Assembly: GCA_023425285.1 (NCBI GenBank)
Contig: JAFACY010000009.1
Coordinates: 1 to 7,159 of the forward strand
DNA length: 7,159 nt
From: Bacillota bacterium
GTDB lineage: Bacteria; Bacillota; Clostridia; Tissierellales; Sedimentibacteraceae
Direction: 5' to 3'
In this document: positions 1 to 6,975 of the stretch, in pieces
Numbering within the stretch: position 1 is the first letter of the stretch
How the letters are laid out: each line of letters opens with the position of its first letter
Position numbers and translations under genes: made by a program
Notes under the pieces: model-generated
Seen by the model: the letters and a program-made list of their open reading frames with translations, nothing else
Database searches by the model: none
Told to the model about the DNA's origin: nothing

Positions 1-678
1 CTTGTATACGCCGAGGAACAGCGGCAGATGAAACGACAGCTTACCATGCAGGTGGAGCATCTGCGGCAGATGAATCAGAAGGTGGAGGAAAGTGCAAAGC
101 TGCGCCATGACTTCCGCCATCACTTACGCACCCTGATGACACTGGCCGGAGAAGGACACTGTGAGGAACTTGAAAACTATATCCGTGGTATCACGGAAAT
201 CAACGAGGGTACCCGGCTTGGCCGTCTCACTGACAACATCGAGCTGGACGCACTGGTGCAATATTACAATAATCTTGCACAGTCTGCCGGTATCCGGTTC
301 CGCGCAAGGCTTTCACTTCCCACAGTGCTGAATTTTCCTATTGTGGATCTATGCGGTCTTCTTGGAAACCTGATGGAAAACGCAGTGGAAGCCTGCCAGC
401 GCCAGCAAACCGGGGATAAGACCATTTTTATAGCCGGACGGGTACAGGACGGTCAGCTTCAATTTGTTGTGGACAACAGCTTTGATGGGGAACTCAAAAC
501 CAGAGGAGAGAAATATTTATCCTCTAAGCGAAGTGGCTTTGGCCTTGGCGTTTCCTCCGTCTTGGAAACCGTGGGGCGGTATAACGGTGTAATCAATCTG
601 TACTCCGATGAAAAGGGCTTCCACGCAGAGCTATCCCTGCCGACAGGGGCAGAAAAAAGAATGCCTTCACCGCTATAA
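1..678 (+). CDS. GHKL-type sensor histidine kinase, AgrC/VirS-like, C-terminal part (5' end outside window)
   Basis: The reading frame is open from the first base, so the methionine at 28 is internal and the gene is cut by the window edge; 225 residues are visible. They start with a charged, Gln/Glu-rich helix that looks like a dimerisation coiled coil. The H-box follows, KLRHDFRHHL, with the likely phospho-accepting His at nt 106-108; the RHD-F-RHH form is typical of the HPK10/AgrC class. The ATP-binding GHKL domain then shows an N-box (GNLMENAVEAC), a G1-like VVDNS and a glycine-rich GFGLG loop, and ends close to the stop. The N-terminal membrane sensor is not seen. By family, such kinases autophosphorylate and pass phosphate to a LytTR-type response regulator, often sensing peptides; neither partner nor signal is visible. 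GC content is near 50%, well above the genes to the right. It converges on uvrA with a 32-base gap. The family call is firm; the specific role is unknown. Confidence 0.9.
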   Translation, partial: LVYAEEQRQMKRQLTMQVEHLRQMNQKVEESAKLRHDFRHHLRTLMTLAGEGHCEELENYIRGITEINEGTRLGRLTDNIELDALVQYYNNLAQSAGIRFRARLSLPTVLNFPIVDLCGLLGNLMENAVEACQRQQTGDKTIFIAGRVQDGQLQFVVDNSFDGELKTRGEKYLSSKRSGFGLGVSSVLETVGRYNGVINLYSDEKGFHAELSLPTGAEKRMPSPL

Positions 679-710
679 CCGAAACCTTGACAAATGATAC
701 CCTGTTTTAT

Positions 711-3524
711 TTATTTCTTTAAAACCTTTTTCAAATATTGTCCCGTGTAGGACTTTTTCACCTTGGCTACTTCTTCAGGAGTTCCTTCTGCGACGATGGT
801 TCCTCCTCCGTCCCCTCCCTCGGGTCCTAAATCAATGATATAATCTGCTGTTTTTATTACATCTAAGTTATGCTCTATAACCACTATTGAGTTTCCTTGC
901 TCGACAAGTTGGTTAAGAACGTCAATGAGCATGTGTATGTCTGCCATGTGTAGTCCCGTTGTGGGTTCGTCAAGCACATACAGTGTCTTGCCGGTTCCTC
1001 TCTTGCTCAGTTCGTATGCAAGCTTTACACGCTGTGCTTCTCCACCTGACAGCTCGGGGGATGGCTGACCAAGCTTGATGTAACCAAGTCCCACATCTTG
1101 AAGCGTCTTGATTTTATTATATATCTTAGGAATATTTTCGAAAAATTCCAAAGCTTCATCTATTGTCATATCCAGAACTTCTGATATGTTTTTTCCCTTA
1201 TATTTCACCTCGAGAGTTTCCCTGTTATACCTCTTACTCTTACACACCTCACAGGGCACATATACATCGGGTAAAAAGTGCATTTCTATTTTTAATATAC
1301 CATCTCCGTGGCATGCTTCACATCTGCCACCCTTAACATTAAAGCTAAATCTGCCTTTCTGATATCCCCTTTCCTTTGCTTCAAGGGTCATGGAAAATAC
1401 ATCCCGTATATAATCAAATACGCCTGTGTAGGTTGCTGGATTTGATCTTGGTGTCCTGCCGATAGGTGATTGATCTATGGTAATAATTTTATCTAAGTTT
1501 TCAACACCTAACATTTCATCATAGGCTCCCGGTCGGCTGCTGTTTTTAAATAGCTTCTGATGGAGTCCCTTTGACAATATTTCATTTATCAACGAGCTTT
1601 TTCCGGAGCCGGAAACACCTGTAATGGCGCACATCAATCCTAATGGAATTTTTACATCAATATTTTTCAGGTTATTTTCTCTTGCACCTTTTATTTCAAT
1701 GAATTTATCTGCTGTTCTTCTAAATGAAGGTACGTCTATTTTCTTTTTACCGCTTAAATATTGGCCTGTTATAGAATTTTCGTTGTTTTTTATTTCTTCA
1801 TAGGTGCCGAATGCAACCACTTCTCCGCCATGTATACCTGCTCCTGGACCTATGTCTAAAATATAGTCAGAGCATTCCATGGTTTCTTCATCATGCTCAA
1901 CCACTATAAGAGTATTACCTAAATCAGTAAGATTCCTGAGAGTCTTTATAAGCATGCTGTTGTCTCTCTGATGAAGTCCTATGCTGGGCTCGTCAAGAAC
2001 ATATAACACGCCTACCAAGCTTGAACCTATCTGAGTTGCTAATCTGATGCGCTGTGATTCTCCTCCTGATAATGTGCCTGCATTTCTTTCAAGGGTTAAG
2101 TAATTCAAACCTACATCTGATAAAAATTGTAATCTTGAATTAATTTCTTTTATTATCTGACTTCCTATTATTTTGTTTACCGGGCTTAACTCTAATTCCT
2201 CAAAGAACTTTAAGCTTTTTATAACCGAAAGCTTCGTCACCTCATATATATTTTTATTTCCAACCTTTACGGCTAAGCTTACGGGGTTTAACCTTGCTCC
2301 ATGACATTCGGGGCAGGGATTTTCCTGCATATATTCCTCTATCCATTCTCTCATTTCGGGAGATTTTGTTTCCATGTATCGTCTTTGAAGGTTATTTACA
2401 ACTCCCTCAAATTCTCTTACATATGTCCTCGGACCTTGAAATTTACTTACAAACTCAACAGTCATTTCTCTGCCCTTTGTACCAAATAAAATTTCATCGA
2501 TAAATGCTGGTGGAGCTTCGGATAACGGCTTATCTATATCAAATTTATGATAGTCTGCTATCGCTTTGAATATCTGGTAGTAATAGCCGTCCTCTTCGGA
2601 GCCGAAAGGAGCTATTGCTCTTTCTGCTATTGTCTTTGTGTAATCAGGAATAACAAGACTTGGGTCGATTTCTTTATTCACTCCCAAACCATTACAAACC
2701 TTGCATGCCCCTATGGGGTTATTAAAGGAAAACATCCTTGGAGATATTTCTCCAAAGCCTATGCCGCAATCCGTGCATGCAAATTTAGTGCTCATCAAAA
2801 GCTCTTCCTTGCCCATGACATCAATGAGAACCATGCCGTTTGAAAGTTCAAGGGCCGTTTCCACCGAATCAACAAGGCGTTTTTGTATTCCTTCCTTGAT
2901 TATAAGTCTGTCTATAACCACTTCTATGGTATGCTTCTTGTTTTTCTCCAGCTCTATTTCTTCTTCCAGTTCATACATTTCGCCGTCAATTCTTACTCTT
3001 ACATAGCCGTCTTTTTTGATGTTTTCAAGAAGCTTTTTATGTGTACCCTTGGCTCCCTTAACCATGGGAGCCAATATTTGTATTCTTGTTTTTTCCTCGT
3101 ATTCTAAAACTTTGTCTGTTATCTGGTCCACAGTCTGAGTTGTTATGGGCTTTCCGCAATTGGGGCAGTGGGGTGTTCCCACTCTTGCAAAAAGCAGCCT
3201 GTAATAATCATATATTTCGGTAACCGTACCTACTGTGGAACGGGGGTTTTTACTGGTTGTTTTTTGGTCTATAGAAATCGCCGGTGACAAACCTTCGATG
3301 AATTCCACGTCCGGTTTATCCATTTGTCCCAAAAACATGCGGGCATAGGAAGATAAGCTCTCAACGTAGCGCCTTTGCCCTTCTGCATATATTGTATCAA
3401 AAGCAAGGGATGTTTTTCCGGAACCGCTGACTCCCGTAAAAACAATCATTTTGTCCCTGGGAAGCTCAACGTTGATGTTCTTGAGGTTATTCTCCTTTGC
3501 TCCTCTGATTATAATTTTATCCAT
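711..3524 (-). CDS. uvrA: UvrA, excinuclease ABC subunit A (DNA damage-recognition ATPase)
   Basis: UvrA is the dimeric ABC-type ATPase of nucleotide excision repair; it scans DNA for distortions and loads UvrB. The 937-residue length is normal for the family (about 940-957). Both ATPase modules are intact. The first has Walker A GVSGSGKT (31-38), signature LSGGESQ (485-491) and Walker B VLDEPSIGL (from 509). The second has Walker A GVSGSGKS (636-643), signature LSGGEAQ (825-831) and VLDEPTTGL (from 850). Cysteine pairs for zinc lie at C120/C123, C250/C253 with C274/C277, C404/C407, and C735/C738 with C758/C761. The start fits the family N-terminus (MDKIIIRGAKENNL) and has a GAAAGGA site 6 nt upstream. 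It follows uvrB in the same direction after 90 bases and no terminator lies between them, so co-transcription under the uvrB SOS promoter is likely. No intrinsic terminator is visible after the stop. No damage or missing motif seen. Confidence 0.98.
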   Translation of the reverse strand: MDKIIIRGAKENNLKNINVELPRDKMIVFTGVSGSGKTSLAFDTIYAEGQRRYVESLSSYARMFLGQMDKPDVEFIEGLSPAISIDQKTTSKNPRSTVGTVTEIYDYYRLLFARVGTPHCPNCGKPITTQTVDQITDKVLEYEEKTRIQILAPMVKGAKGTHKKLLENIKKDGYVRVRIDGEMYELEEEIELEKNKKHTIEVVIDRLIIKEGIQKRLVDSVETALELSNGMVLIDVMGKEELLMSTKFACTDCGIGFGEISPRMFSFNNPIGACKVCNGLGVNKEIDPSLVIPDYTKTIAERAIAPFGSEEDGYYYQIFKAIADYHKFDIDKPLSEAPPAFIDEILFGTKGREMTVEFVSKFQGPRTYVREFEGVVNNLQRRYMETKSPEMREWIEEYMQENPCPECHGARLNPVSLAVKVGNKNIYEVTKLSVIKSLKFFEELELSPVNKIIGSQIIKEINSRLQFLSDVGLNYLTLERNAGTLSGGESQRIRLATQIGSSLVGVLYVLDEPSIGLHQRDNSMLIKTLRNLTDLGNTLIVVEHDEETMECSDYILDIGPGAGIHGGEVVAFGTYEEIKNNENSITGQYLSGKKKIDVPSFRRTADKFIEIKGARENNLKNIDVKIPLGLMCAITGVSGSGKSSLINEILSKGLHQKLFKNSSRPGAYDEMLGVENLDKIITIDQSPIGRTPRSNPATYTGVFDYIRDVFSMTLEAKERGYQKGRFSFNVKGGRCEACHGDGILKIEMHFLPDVYVPCEVCKSKRYNRETLEVKYKGKNISEVLDMTIDEALEFFENIPKIYNKIKTLQDVGLGYIKLGQPSPELSGGEAQRVKLAYELSKRGTGKTLYVLDEPTTGLHMADIHMLIDVLNQLVEQGNSIVVIEHNLDVIKTADYIIDLGPEGGDGGGTIVAEGTPEEVAKVKKSYTGQYLKKVLKK

Positions 3525-3530
3525 GTGTTA

Positions 3531-3537
3531 TCCTTTC
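3531..3537 (-). promoter_or_regulatory. Ribosome binding site of uvrA
   Basis: The minus strand reads GAAAGGA here, with 6 nt to the uvrA ATG at 3524. It supports that start and independent translation initiation for uvrA. The site lies 13 bases downstream, in transcript sense, of the foot of the hairpin repeat at 3551-3626, so it is outside the stem and should stay accessible. Confidence 0.75.
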
Positions 3538-3550
3538 AAATAGTCATTAT

Positions 3551-3626
3551 CTGTCATTCTGAGCGTTAGCGAAGAATCTCATCTTTTGAAATTCTGAGAT
3601 TCTTCGGCTGCGCCTCAGAATGACAG
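3551..3626. repeat. Hairpin-forming dispersed repeat (CTGTCATTCTGAG / GAAGAATCTCA family) between uvrB and uvrA
   Basis: Two arms of 31 and 32 bases form a long inverted repeat. The outer 13 bases (CTGTCATTCTGAG at 3551-3563, complement at 3614-3626) and the inner 11 (GAAGAATCTCA at 3571-3581, complement at 3595-3605) pair perfectly. About 7 imperfect bases separate the paired blocks (CGTTAGC on the left, GCGCAGC when the right arm is read in the same sense), and the loop is 13 bases (3582-3594). From memory, CATTCTGAGCG-AGCGAAGAATCTC is a repeat scattered in many Clostridia and other bacterial genomes, but I could not search for copies. It has no coding capacity and resembles a REP- or MITE-like unit. 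Its right end lies inside uvrB and provides the last three codons and the stop. No T-run follows the hairpin on the uvrBA strand, so it does not look like a terminator for that operon. Confidence 0.85.
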
Positions 3627-5591
3627 AGTTTTTAACTCTTTTACTTCATCTCTCAGCTTCGCAGCCTTTTCAAATTCTAAGTTTTCTGCGGCAATTCTCA
3701 TTTCCTTCTCAAGCTCTATGATGTAAGCTGACAAGTCCTTGATAGGCTCGCCTTTTTCAGTTTTTACAATGTATTTTCCTTCATCCTCTGCTGCTTTAGT
3801 GGCTTCAATCACATCCCGCACGCCTTTGATAACAGACGTAGGAGTTATGTTGTGCTCCTTGTTATATTTATCCTGTATTTCTCTTCTTCTGTTTGTTTCC
3901 TTTATTGCTCTGTCCATGGAGCCGGTAATTTTATCCGCATACATTATAACTCTGCCATCCAAGTTTCGGGCCGCTCTGCCCACCGTCTGTATCATTGATG
4001 TTTCGGAGCGCAGGAAGCCCTCCTTATCTGCATCAAGTATTGCCACAAGTGATACCTCCGGCAAATCAAGACCTTCTCTGAGCAGGTTTATTCCAACCAG
4101 CACATCGAATTCACCCAGACGCAGGTCTCTTATTATTTCCATTCTTTCCAGTGTGTCTATGTCGGAATGGAGATATCTTACTTTTATGCCGGTACTTTTA
4201 AAGTAAAATGTCAGATCCTCGGCCATTTTCTTTGTAAGTGTGGTTACCAGCACTCTTTGGTTCTTGTCTGTTGAAATCCGTATTTCATTGATCAGGTCAT
4301 CTATCTGGTTTTCAACCGGTCTCACATAAATAGGAGGATCTAAGAGGCCTGTGGGGCGTATGATTTGCTCCGTTACGTTTTGTGAATGCTCTGCCTCATA
4401 TGGTCCCGGTGTGGCACTTACGAACACAACCTGATTTATGATGTTTTCAAATTCATCAAATTTTAACGGTCTGTTGTCAAGAGCCGACGGCAATCTGAAG
4501 CCGTAATCTACCAGGGTTGTTTTTCTCGCCCTGTCTCCGTTATACATTCCTCTTACCTGCGGAATGGACACGTGTGATTCATCTATTATCATCAGGTAAT
4601 CCTTCGGAAAATAATCCAGCAGTGTAAACGGTCTTGAGCCCGGCTTCAGATTATTGATATGTCTCGAATAATTTTCTATGCCGTTGCAATATCCCATTTC
4701 CGTGAGCATTTCCAAATCATAGTTTGTTCTTTGCTCCAGCCTTTGTATTTCCAAAAGCTTATTTTCACTTTCAAAGGTCTTTAATCTTTCTTCTAATTCT
4801 TCTTTGATGCTAACAACGGCTCTTTTTATATTTTCCTCTGTTGTTGCATAGTGAGTTGCGGGAAAAATGGAAATATGATTTCTTCTGCCTAAAATTTCTC
4901 CCGTAACAGTGTTTATTTCTGTTATCCTGTCTATTTCATCGCCAAAAAATTCAATTCTTATGGCATTTTCGGAGGAGGAGGCCGGAAATACTTCCAGTGT
5001 ATCTCCCCTCACTCTGAAGGTTCCTCTGGTGAAGCTTATATCATTTCTTTTATATTGGATTTCGATGAGCTTTCTCATTGCTTCATCCCTGTCCTTCTGC
5101 ATTCCGGGTCTGAGGGAAATAACAAGGTTCTCGTAATCAACCGGGCTTCCCAGTCCGTATATGCAGGAAACACTCGCTACGATTATAACGTCTCTTCTTT
5201 CAAAAAGAGAAGCCGTGGCGGAGTGTCTCAATTTATCTATTTCATCATTGATTGACGAATCCTTTTCTATAAATGTATCGCTGCTTGGCACATATGCTTC
5301 CGGCTGATAATAGTCGTAGTAGCTGACAAAGTATTCAACCGCATTGTCCGGGAAAAACTCCTTGAACTCCGAACATAGCTGAGCTGCCAATGTTTTGTTG
5401 TGAGCTAAGACAAGGGTGGGTTTTTGCACCTTTTCAATTATGTTGGCCATGGTAAAGGTCTTACCTGATCCGGTCACACCTAAAAGCGTCTGATACTTCA
5501 AATCATTATTTAAGCCCGCAGTAATGCTTTTGATTGCTTCGGGCTGATCCCCGGTCGGTCTGAAATCTGATTTTATTTTGAATTTACCCAT
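3615..5591 (-). CDS. uvrB: UvrB, excinuclease ABC subunit B (damage-verifying helicase-like protein)
   Basis: UvrB receives damaged DNA from UvrA, inserts its beta-hairpin between the strands, verifies the lesion by ATP-driven strand opening and recruits UvrC. With the start preferred here the protein has 658 residues, the usual size. Visible in order: family N-terminus (FKIKSDFRPTGDQPEAI), Walker A GVTGSGKT (38-45), aromatic beta-hairpin YYDYYQPEAYVPSSDT (from about 91), DESH box (337-340), SATPGPYE (from 392), motif VI QTVGRAAR (535-542), and a C-terminal UVR domain (about 621-654) that contacts UvrA and UvrC. The ATG at 5591 is chosen over the in-frame ATG at 5603 (MRQS extension) because GAGG lies 6 nt before it and the protein then starts like known UvrB proteins. 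A sigma-A promoter and a LexA box lie just upstream. The last residues, LSF and stop, are encoded by the end of a repeat element; all conserved domains are complete. Confidence 0.97.
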   Translation of the reverse strand: MGKFKIKSDFRPTGDQPEAIKSITAGLNNDLKYQTLLGVTGSGKTFTMANIIEKVQKPTLVLAHNKTLAAQLCSEFKEFFPDNAVEYFVSYYDYYQPEAYVPSSDTFIEKDSSINDEIDKLRHSATASLFERRDVIIVASVSCIYGLGSPVDYENLVISLRPGMQKDRDEAMRKLIEIQYKRNDISFTRGTFRVRGDTLEVFPASSSENAIRIEFFGDEIDRITEINTVTGEILGRRNHISIFPATHYATTEENIKRAVVSIKEELEERLKTFESENKLLEIQRLEQRTNYDLEMLTEMGYCNGIENYSRHINNLKPGSRPFTLLDYFPKDYLMIIDESHVSIPQVRGMYNGDRARKTTLVDYGFRLPSALDNRPLKFDEFENIINQVVFVSATPGPYEAEHSQNVTEQIIRPTGLLDPPIYVRPVENQIDDLINEIRISTDKNQRVLVTTLTKKMAEDLTFYFKSTGIKVRYLHSDIDTLERMEIIRDLRLGEFDVLVGINLLREGLDLPEVSLVAILDADKEGFLRSETSMIQTVGRAARNLDGRVIMYADKITGSMDRAIKETNRRREIQDKYNKEHNITPTSVIKGVRDVIEATKAAEDEGKYIVKTEKGEPIKDLSAYIIELEKEMRIAAENLEFEKAAKLRDEVKELKTLSF

Positions 5592-5597
5592 AGATTG

Positions 5598-5601
5598 CCT
5601 C
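5598..5601 (-). promoter_or_regulatory. Ribosome binding site that selects the uvrB start
   Basis: On the minus strand the sequence AATGAGGCAATCTATGGG places GAGG 6 nt before the ATG at 5591. The upstream in-frame ATG (5603) overlaps this site and has only an AGAGA stretch almost touching it. The spacing therefore favours the downstream start, which also matches the family N-terminus. Confidence 0.7.
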
Positions 5602-5608
5602 ATTTCTC

Positions 5609-5622
5609 TAAACGTATGTTCG
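5609..5622 (-). promoter_or_regulatory. LexA/DinR (SOS) box in the uvrBA promoter
   Basis: The minus strand reads CGAACATACGTTTA. This matches the Gram-positive LexA consensus CGAACRNRYGTTYG at 13 of 14 positions; only the last base differs. It begins 1 base after the TATAAT box and so covers the predicted transcription start, the usual place for an SOS operator that blocks RNA polymerase. UvrB and UvrA are classic SOS-regulon members in Firmicutes, so sequence and context agree. Confidence 0.88.
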
Positions 5623-5623
5623 T

Positions 5624-5652
5624 ATTATATCTCTTTTAATTTTATAAGTCAA
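5624..5652 (-). promoter_or_regulatory. Sigma-A promoter of the uvrB-uvrA operon
   Basis: On the minus strand a TTGACT -35 (5652-5647) and a perfect TATAAT -10 (5629-5624) are separated by 17 bases. Predicted start of transcription is near 5617, giving a leader of about 26 nt before the uvrB ATG at 5591. The LexA box sits directly downstream of the -10. The T-run of the rocD terminator ends one base before the -35 and could act as an AT-rich UP-like element. Confidence 0.85.
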
Positions 5653-5653
5653 T

Positions 5654-5698
5654 AAAAAAACTCAAAGAACTGACAGGTTAATTCCCGTCAGTTCTTTG
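5654..5698 (-). terminator. Rho-independent terminator of rocD
   Basis: Twelve-base perfect arms (5663-5674 CAAAGAACTGAC and its complement at 5687-5698) form a stem with a 12-base loop, which can be extended by a GG/CC pair past one mismatch. On the minus strand a run of seven T follows 2 bases after the stem (5660-5654). The stem begins 17 bases after the rocD stop. There is no comparable T-run on the plus side, so it works for rocD and insulates uvrBA from it. Confidence 0.9.
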
Positions 5699-5715
5699 TT
5701 TAATCATAACTGCAT

Positions 5716-6909
5716 TTATTTTGTCAAAGCTTTTTTAATTTTTTCCAATGCGTCGTCCATTTCCTCGTATGATACTGTTATAGGAGGTGCAAAACGAATC
5801 GTTCTTTCGTGTGTTTCTTTCGCCAAAACTCCGTTTGCCATCAGCTTCTTTACGTATGGTGCCGCATTTACACTGAATTCTACACCTATCAGCAAGCCTC
5901 TTCCTCTTACTTCAACTATTTCATCATTCTTGATTTCTTTTAATTTTGATATGAAATAATCTCCCTTTTCTTTAGCCATCTGAGGATAGTTATCTCTCAC
6001 CAATATTTCCATAGCTTTTATAGAAACCGCAGCTCCTAACGGATTGCCTCCGAAGGTTGATCCGTGTGTTCCCGGTTTAAATACTCCAAGTATATCTTCG
6101 TTTGCTGCTATTGCAGATACTGCAATTATTCCGCCGCCCAATGCCTTACCAAGCACGTATATATCTGGTACAACACCTTCATATTCAGAAGCAAACATAT
6201 TTCCTGTTCTTGCAAAGCCTGTCTGAACCTCATCGGATATGAACAATACATTGTTTTCTTTGCACACGTCGTATGCTTTTTTGAAGTATCCTGCCGGAGG
6301 AATTATAACTCCTGCCTCGCCTTGTATTGGTTCTGCTATGAATGCAACTGTATTTTCGTTGATTGCTTCCTTAAGCTGTTCTATGTTTCCGTATTCCACA
6401 ACCTTGAATCCAGGAGTATACGGTCCATATCCTGCTCTTGCTTCTTCATCGGTACTCATTGAAACTATCGTGATTGTTCTGCCGTGGAAATTTTCTGAGC
6501 AAACTATTATTTCCTGCTTTCCGTTCTCTACACCTTTTACCTTGCAGCCCCATTTTCTTGCGGTTTTCAAAGCAGTTTCAACTGCTTCCGCACCTGTATT
6601 CATGGGCAGTACCATGCTTTTGCCTGTCAATGCACATAATTTTTCCATCCAGTCGCCTAACACGCTGTTATAAAAAGCTCTTGATGACAATGTTAATTTG
6701 TCTAACTGGTCTTTAGCAGCCTGTATTAATTCAGGATGATTGTGTCCGAAGTTTAAAGCAGAATATGCACTGAGCATATCATAGAACTTTTCGCCCTCAG
6801 GGTTTGTTACATTGACATTTGACGCCGCATCAAACACTACTTCTTTTGGTTTATAATTGTGCGCACCGTATTTTTCCGTCTTTTGCATTACTTCTTGTGA
6901 TCTACTCAT
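5716..6909 (-). CDS. rocD: Ornithine aminotransferase (ornithine-oxo-acid transaminase)
   Basis: This cytosolic PLP enzyme moves the delta-amino group of ornithine to 2-oxoglutarate, giving glutamate-5-semialdehyde and glutamate, and links arginine breakdown to proline and glutamate. At 397 residues it matches B. subtilis RocD (about 400). PLP-site features: NTGAEA phosphate loop (104-109), NFHGRT (140-145), SDEVQTG with D226, and catalytic Lys255 in LGKALGGG. Residues that set ornithine specificity in human OAT have equivalents: Tyr19 (YGAHNY), Tyr49 (SAYSA), Arg144 and Glu198. This argues for OAT over acetylornithine or GABA aminotransferases, which share the fold. GGG is followed by IIAVS, where the human enzyme has LYPVS; I would not read much into that. 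The start is set by GGGAGG 7 nt upstream. The gene appears monocistronic: its own sigma-A promoter lies upstream and a strong terminator downstream. A dyad at the start site suggests regulation. Confidence 0.95.
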   Translation of the reverse strand: MSRSQEVMQKTEKYGAHNYKPKEVVFDAASNVNVTNPEGEKFYDMLSAYSALNFGHNHPELIQAAKDQLDKLTLSSRAFYNSVLGDWMEKLCALTGKSMVLPMNTGAEAVETALKTARKWGCKVKGVENGKQEIIVCSENFHGRTITIVSMSTDEEARAGYGPYTPGFKVVEYGNIEQLKEAINENTVAFIAEPIQGEAGVIIPPAGYFKKAYDVCKENNVLFISDEVQTGFARTGNMFASEYEGVVPDIYVLGKALGGGIIAVSAIAANEDILGVFKPGTHGSTFGGNPLGAAVSIKAMEILVRDNYPQMAKEKGDYFISKLKEIKNDEIVEVRGRGLLIGVEFSVNAAPYVKKLMANGVLAKETHERTIRFAPPITVSYEEMDDALEKIKKALTK

Positions 6910-6916
6910 TTAATAG

Positions 6917-6922
6917 CCTCCC
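6917..6922 (-). promoter_or_regulatory. Strong ribosome binding site of rocD
   Basis: The minus strand reads GGGAGG followed by 7 bases and the ATG at 6909. This near-ideal Shine-Dalgarno sequence fixes the rocD start and implies efficient translation. Confidence 0.85.
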
Positions 6923-6951
6923 GATTAAAAATTTATATTTATAAAAAAATT

Positions 6952-6972
6952 TCTGATAAACTTATTGTCAGA
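6952..6972. promoter_or_regulatory. 21-bp imperfect dyad over the rocD transcription start, possible operator
   Basis: The sequence has the form TCTGA-N-AA-N5-TT-N-TCAGA, with five-base outer arms and two-base inner matches around a centre at 6962. Given the -10 at 6976-6981, transcription should start near 6969, inside this dyad, the usual place for a repressor operator. It does not match a regulator box I know well; part of it resembles a CodY box with four mismatches. AT-rich DNA yields such dyads by chance, so the call is tentative. Confidence 0.35.
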
Positions 6973-6975
6973 TTC

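Noticed and set aside
634..660. CCCTG-CCGA-CAGGG stem near the end of the kinase gene as a terminator.
   Set aside because: Short stem inside coding sequence; it is followed by A-runs on the plus strand and preceded, not followed, by the T-run on the minus strand.
28..678. Kinase gene starting at the ATG at 28.
   Set aside because: The frame stays open to base 1, the H-box follows only 27 residues later, and no ribosome binding site precedes the ATG; the gene starts outside the window.
3551..3626. Reading the uvrB-uvrA hairpin as an intrinsic terminator.
   Set aside because: On the minus strand the stem is followed by CAGATAATGAC rather than a T-run; a short T5 exists only on the plus side, where no gene ends.
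3551..3626. CRISPR repeat or riboswitch at the inverted repeat.
   Set aside because: Only one inverted pair with a 13-base loop, no regularly spaced direct repeats or spacers, and no complex conserved fold.
3739..4206. 155-codon open frame on the plus strand inside uvrB.
   Set aside because: It is antisense to a conserved part of uvrB, is rich in Ser/Ile/Leu as expected from reading the opposite strand, and has no recognisable domain or start signal.
6064..6673. Overlapping plus-strand open frames of 132 and 144 codons inside rocD.
   Set aside because: They lie fully antisense to rocD, overlap each other in different frames and show no protein family features.
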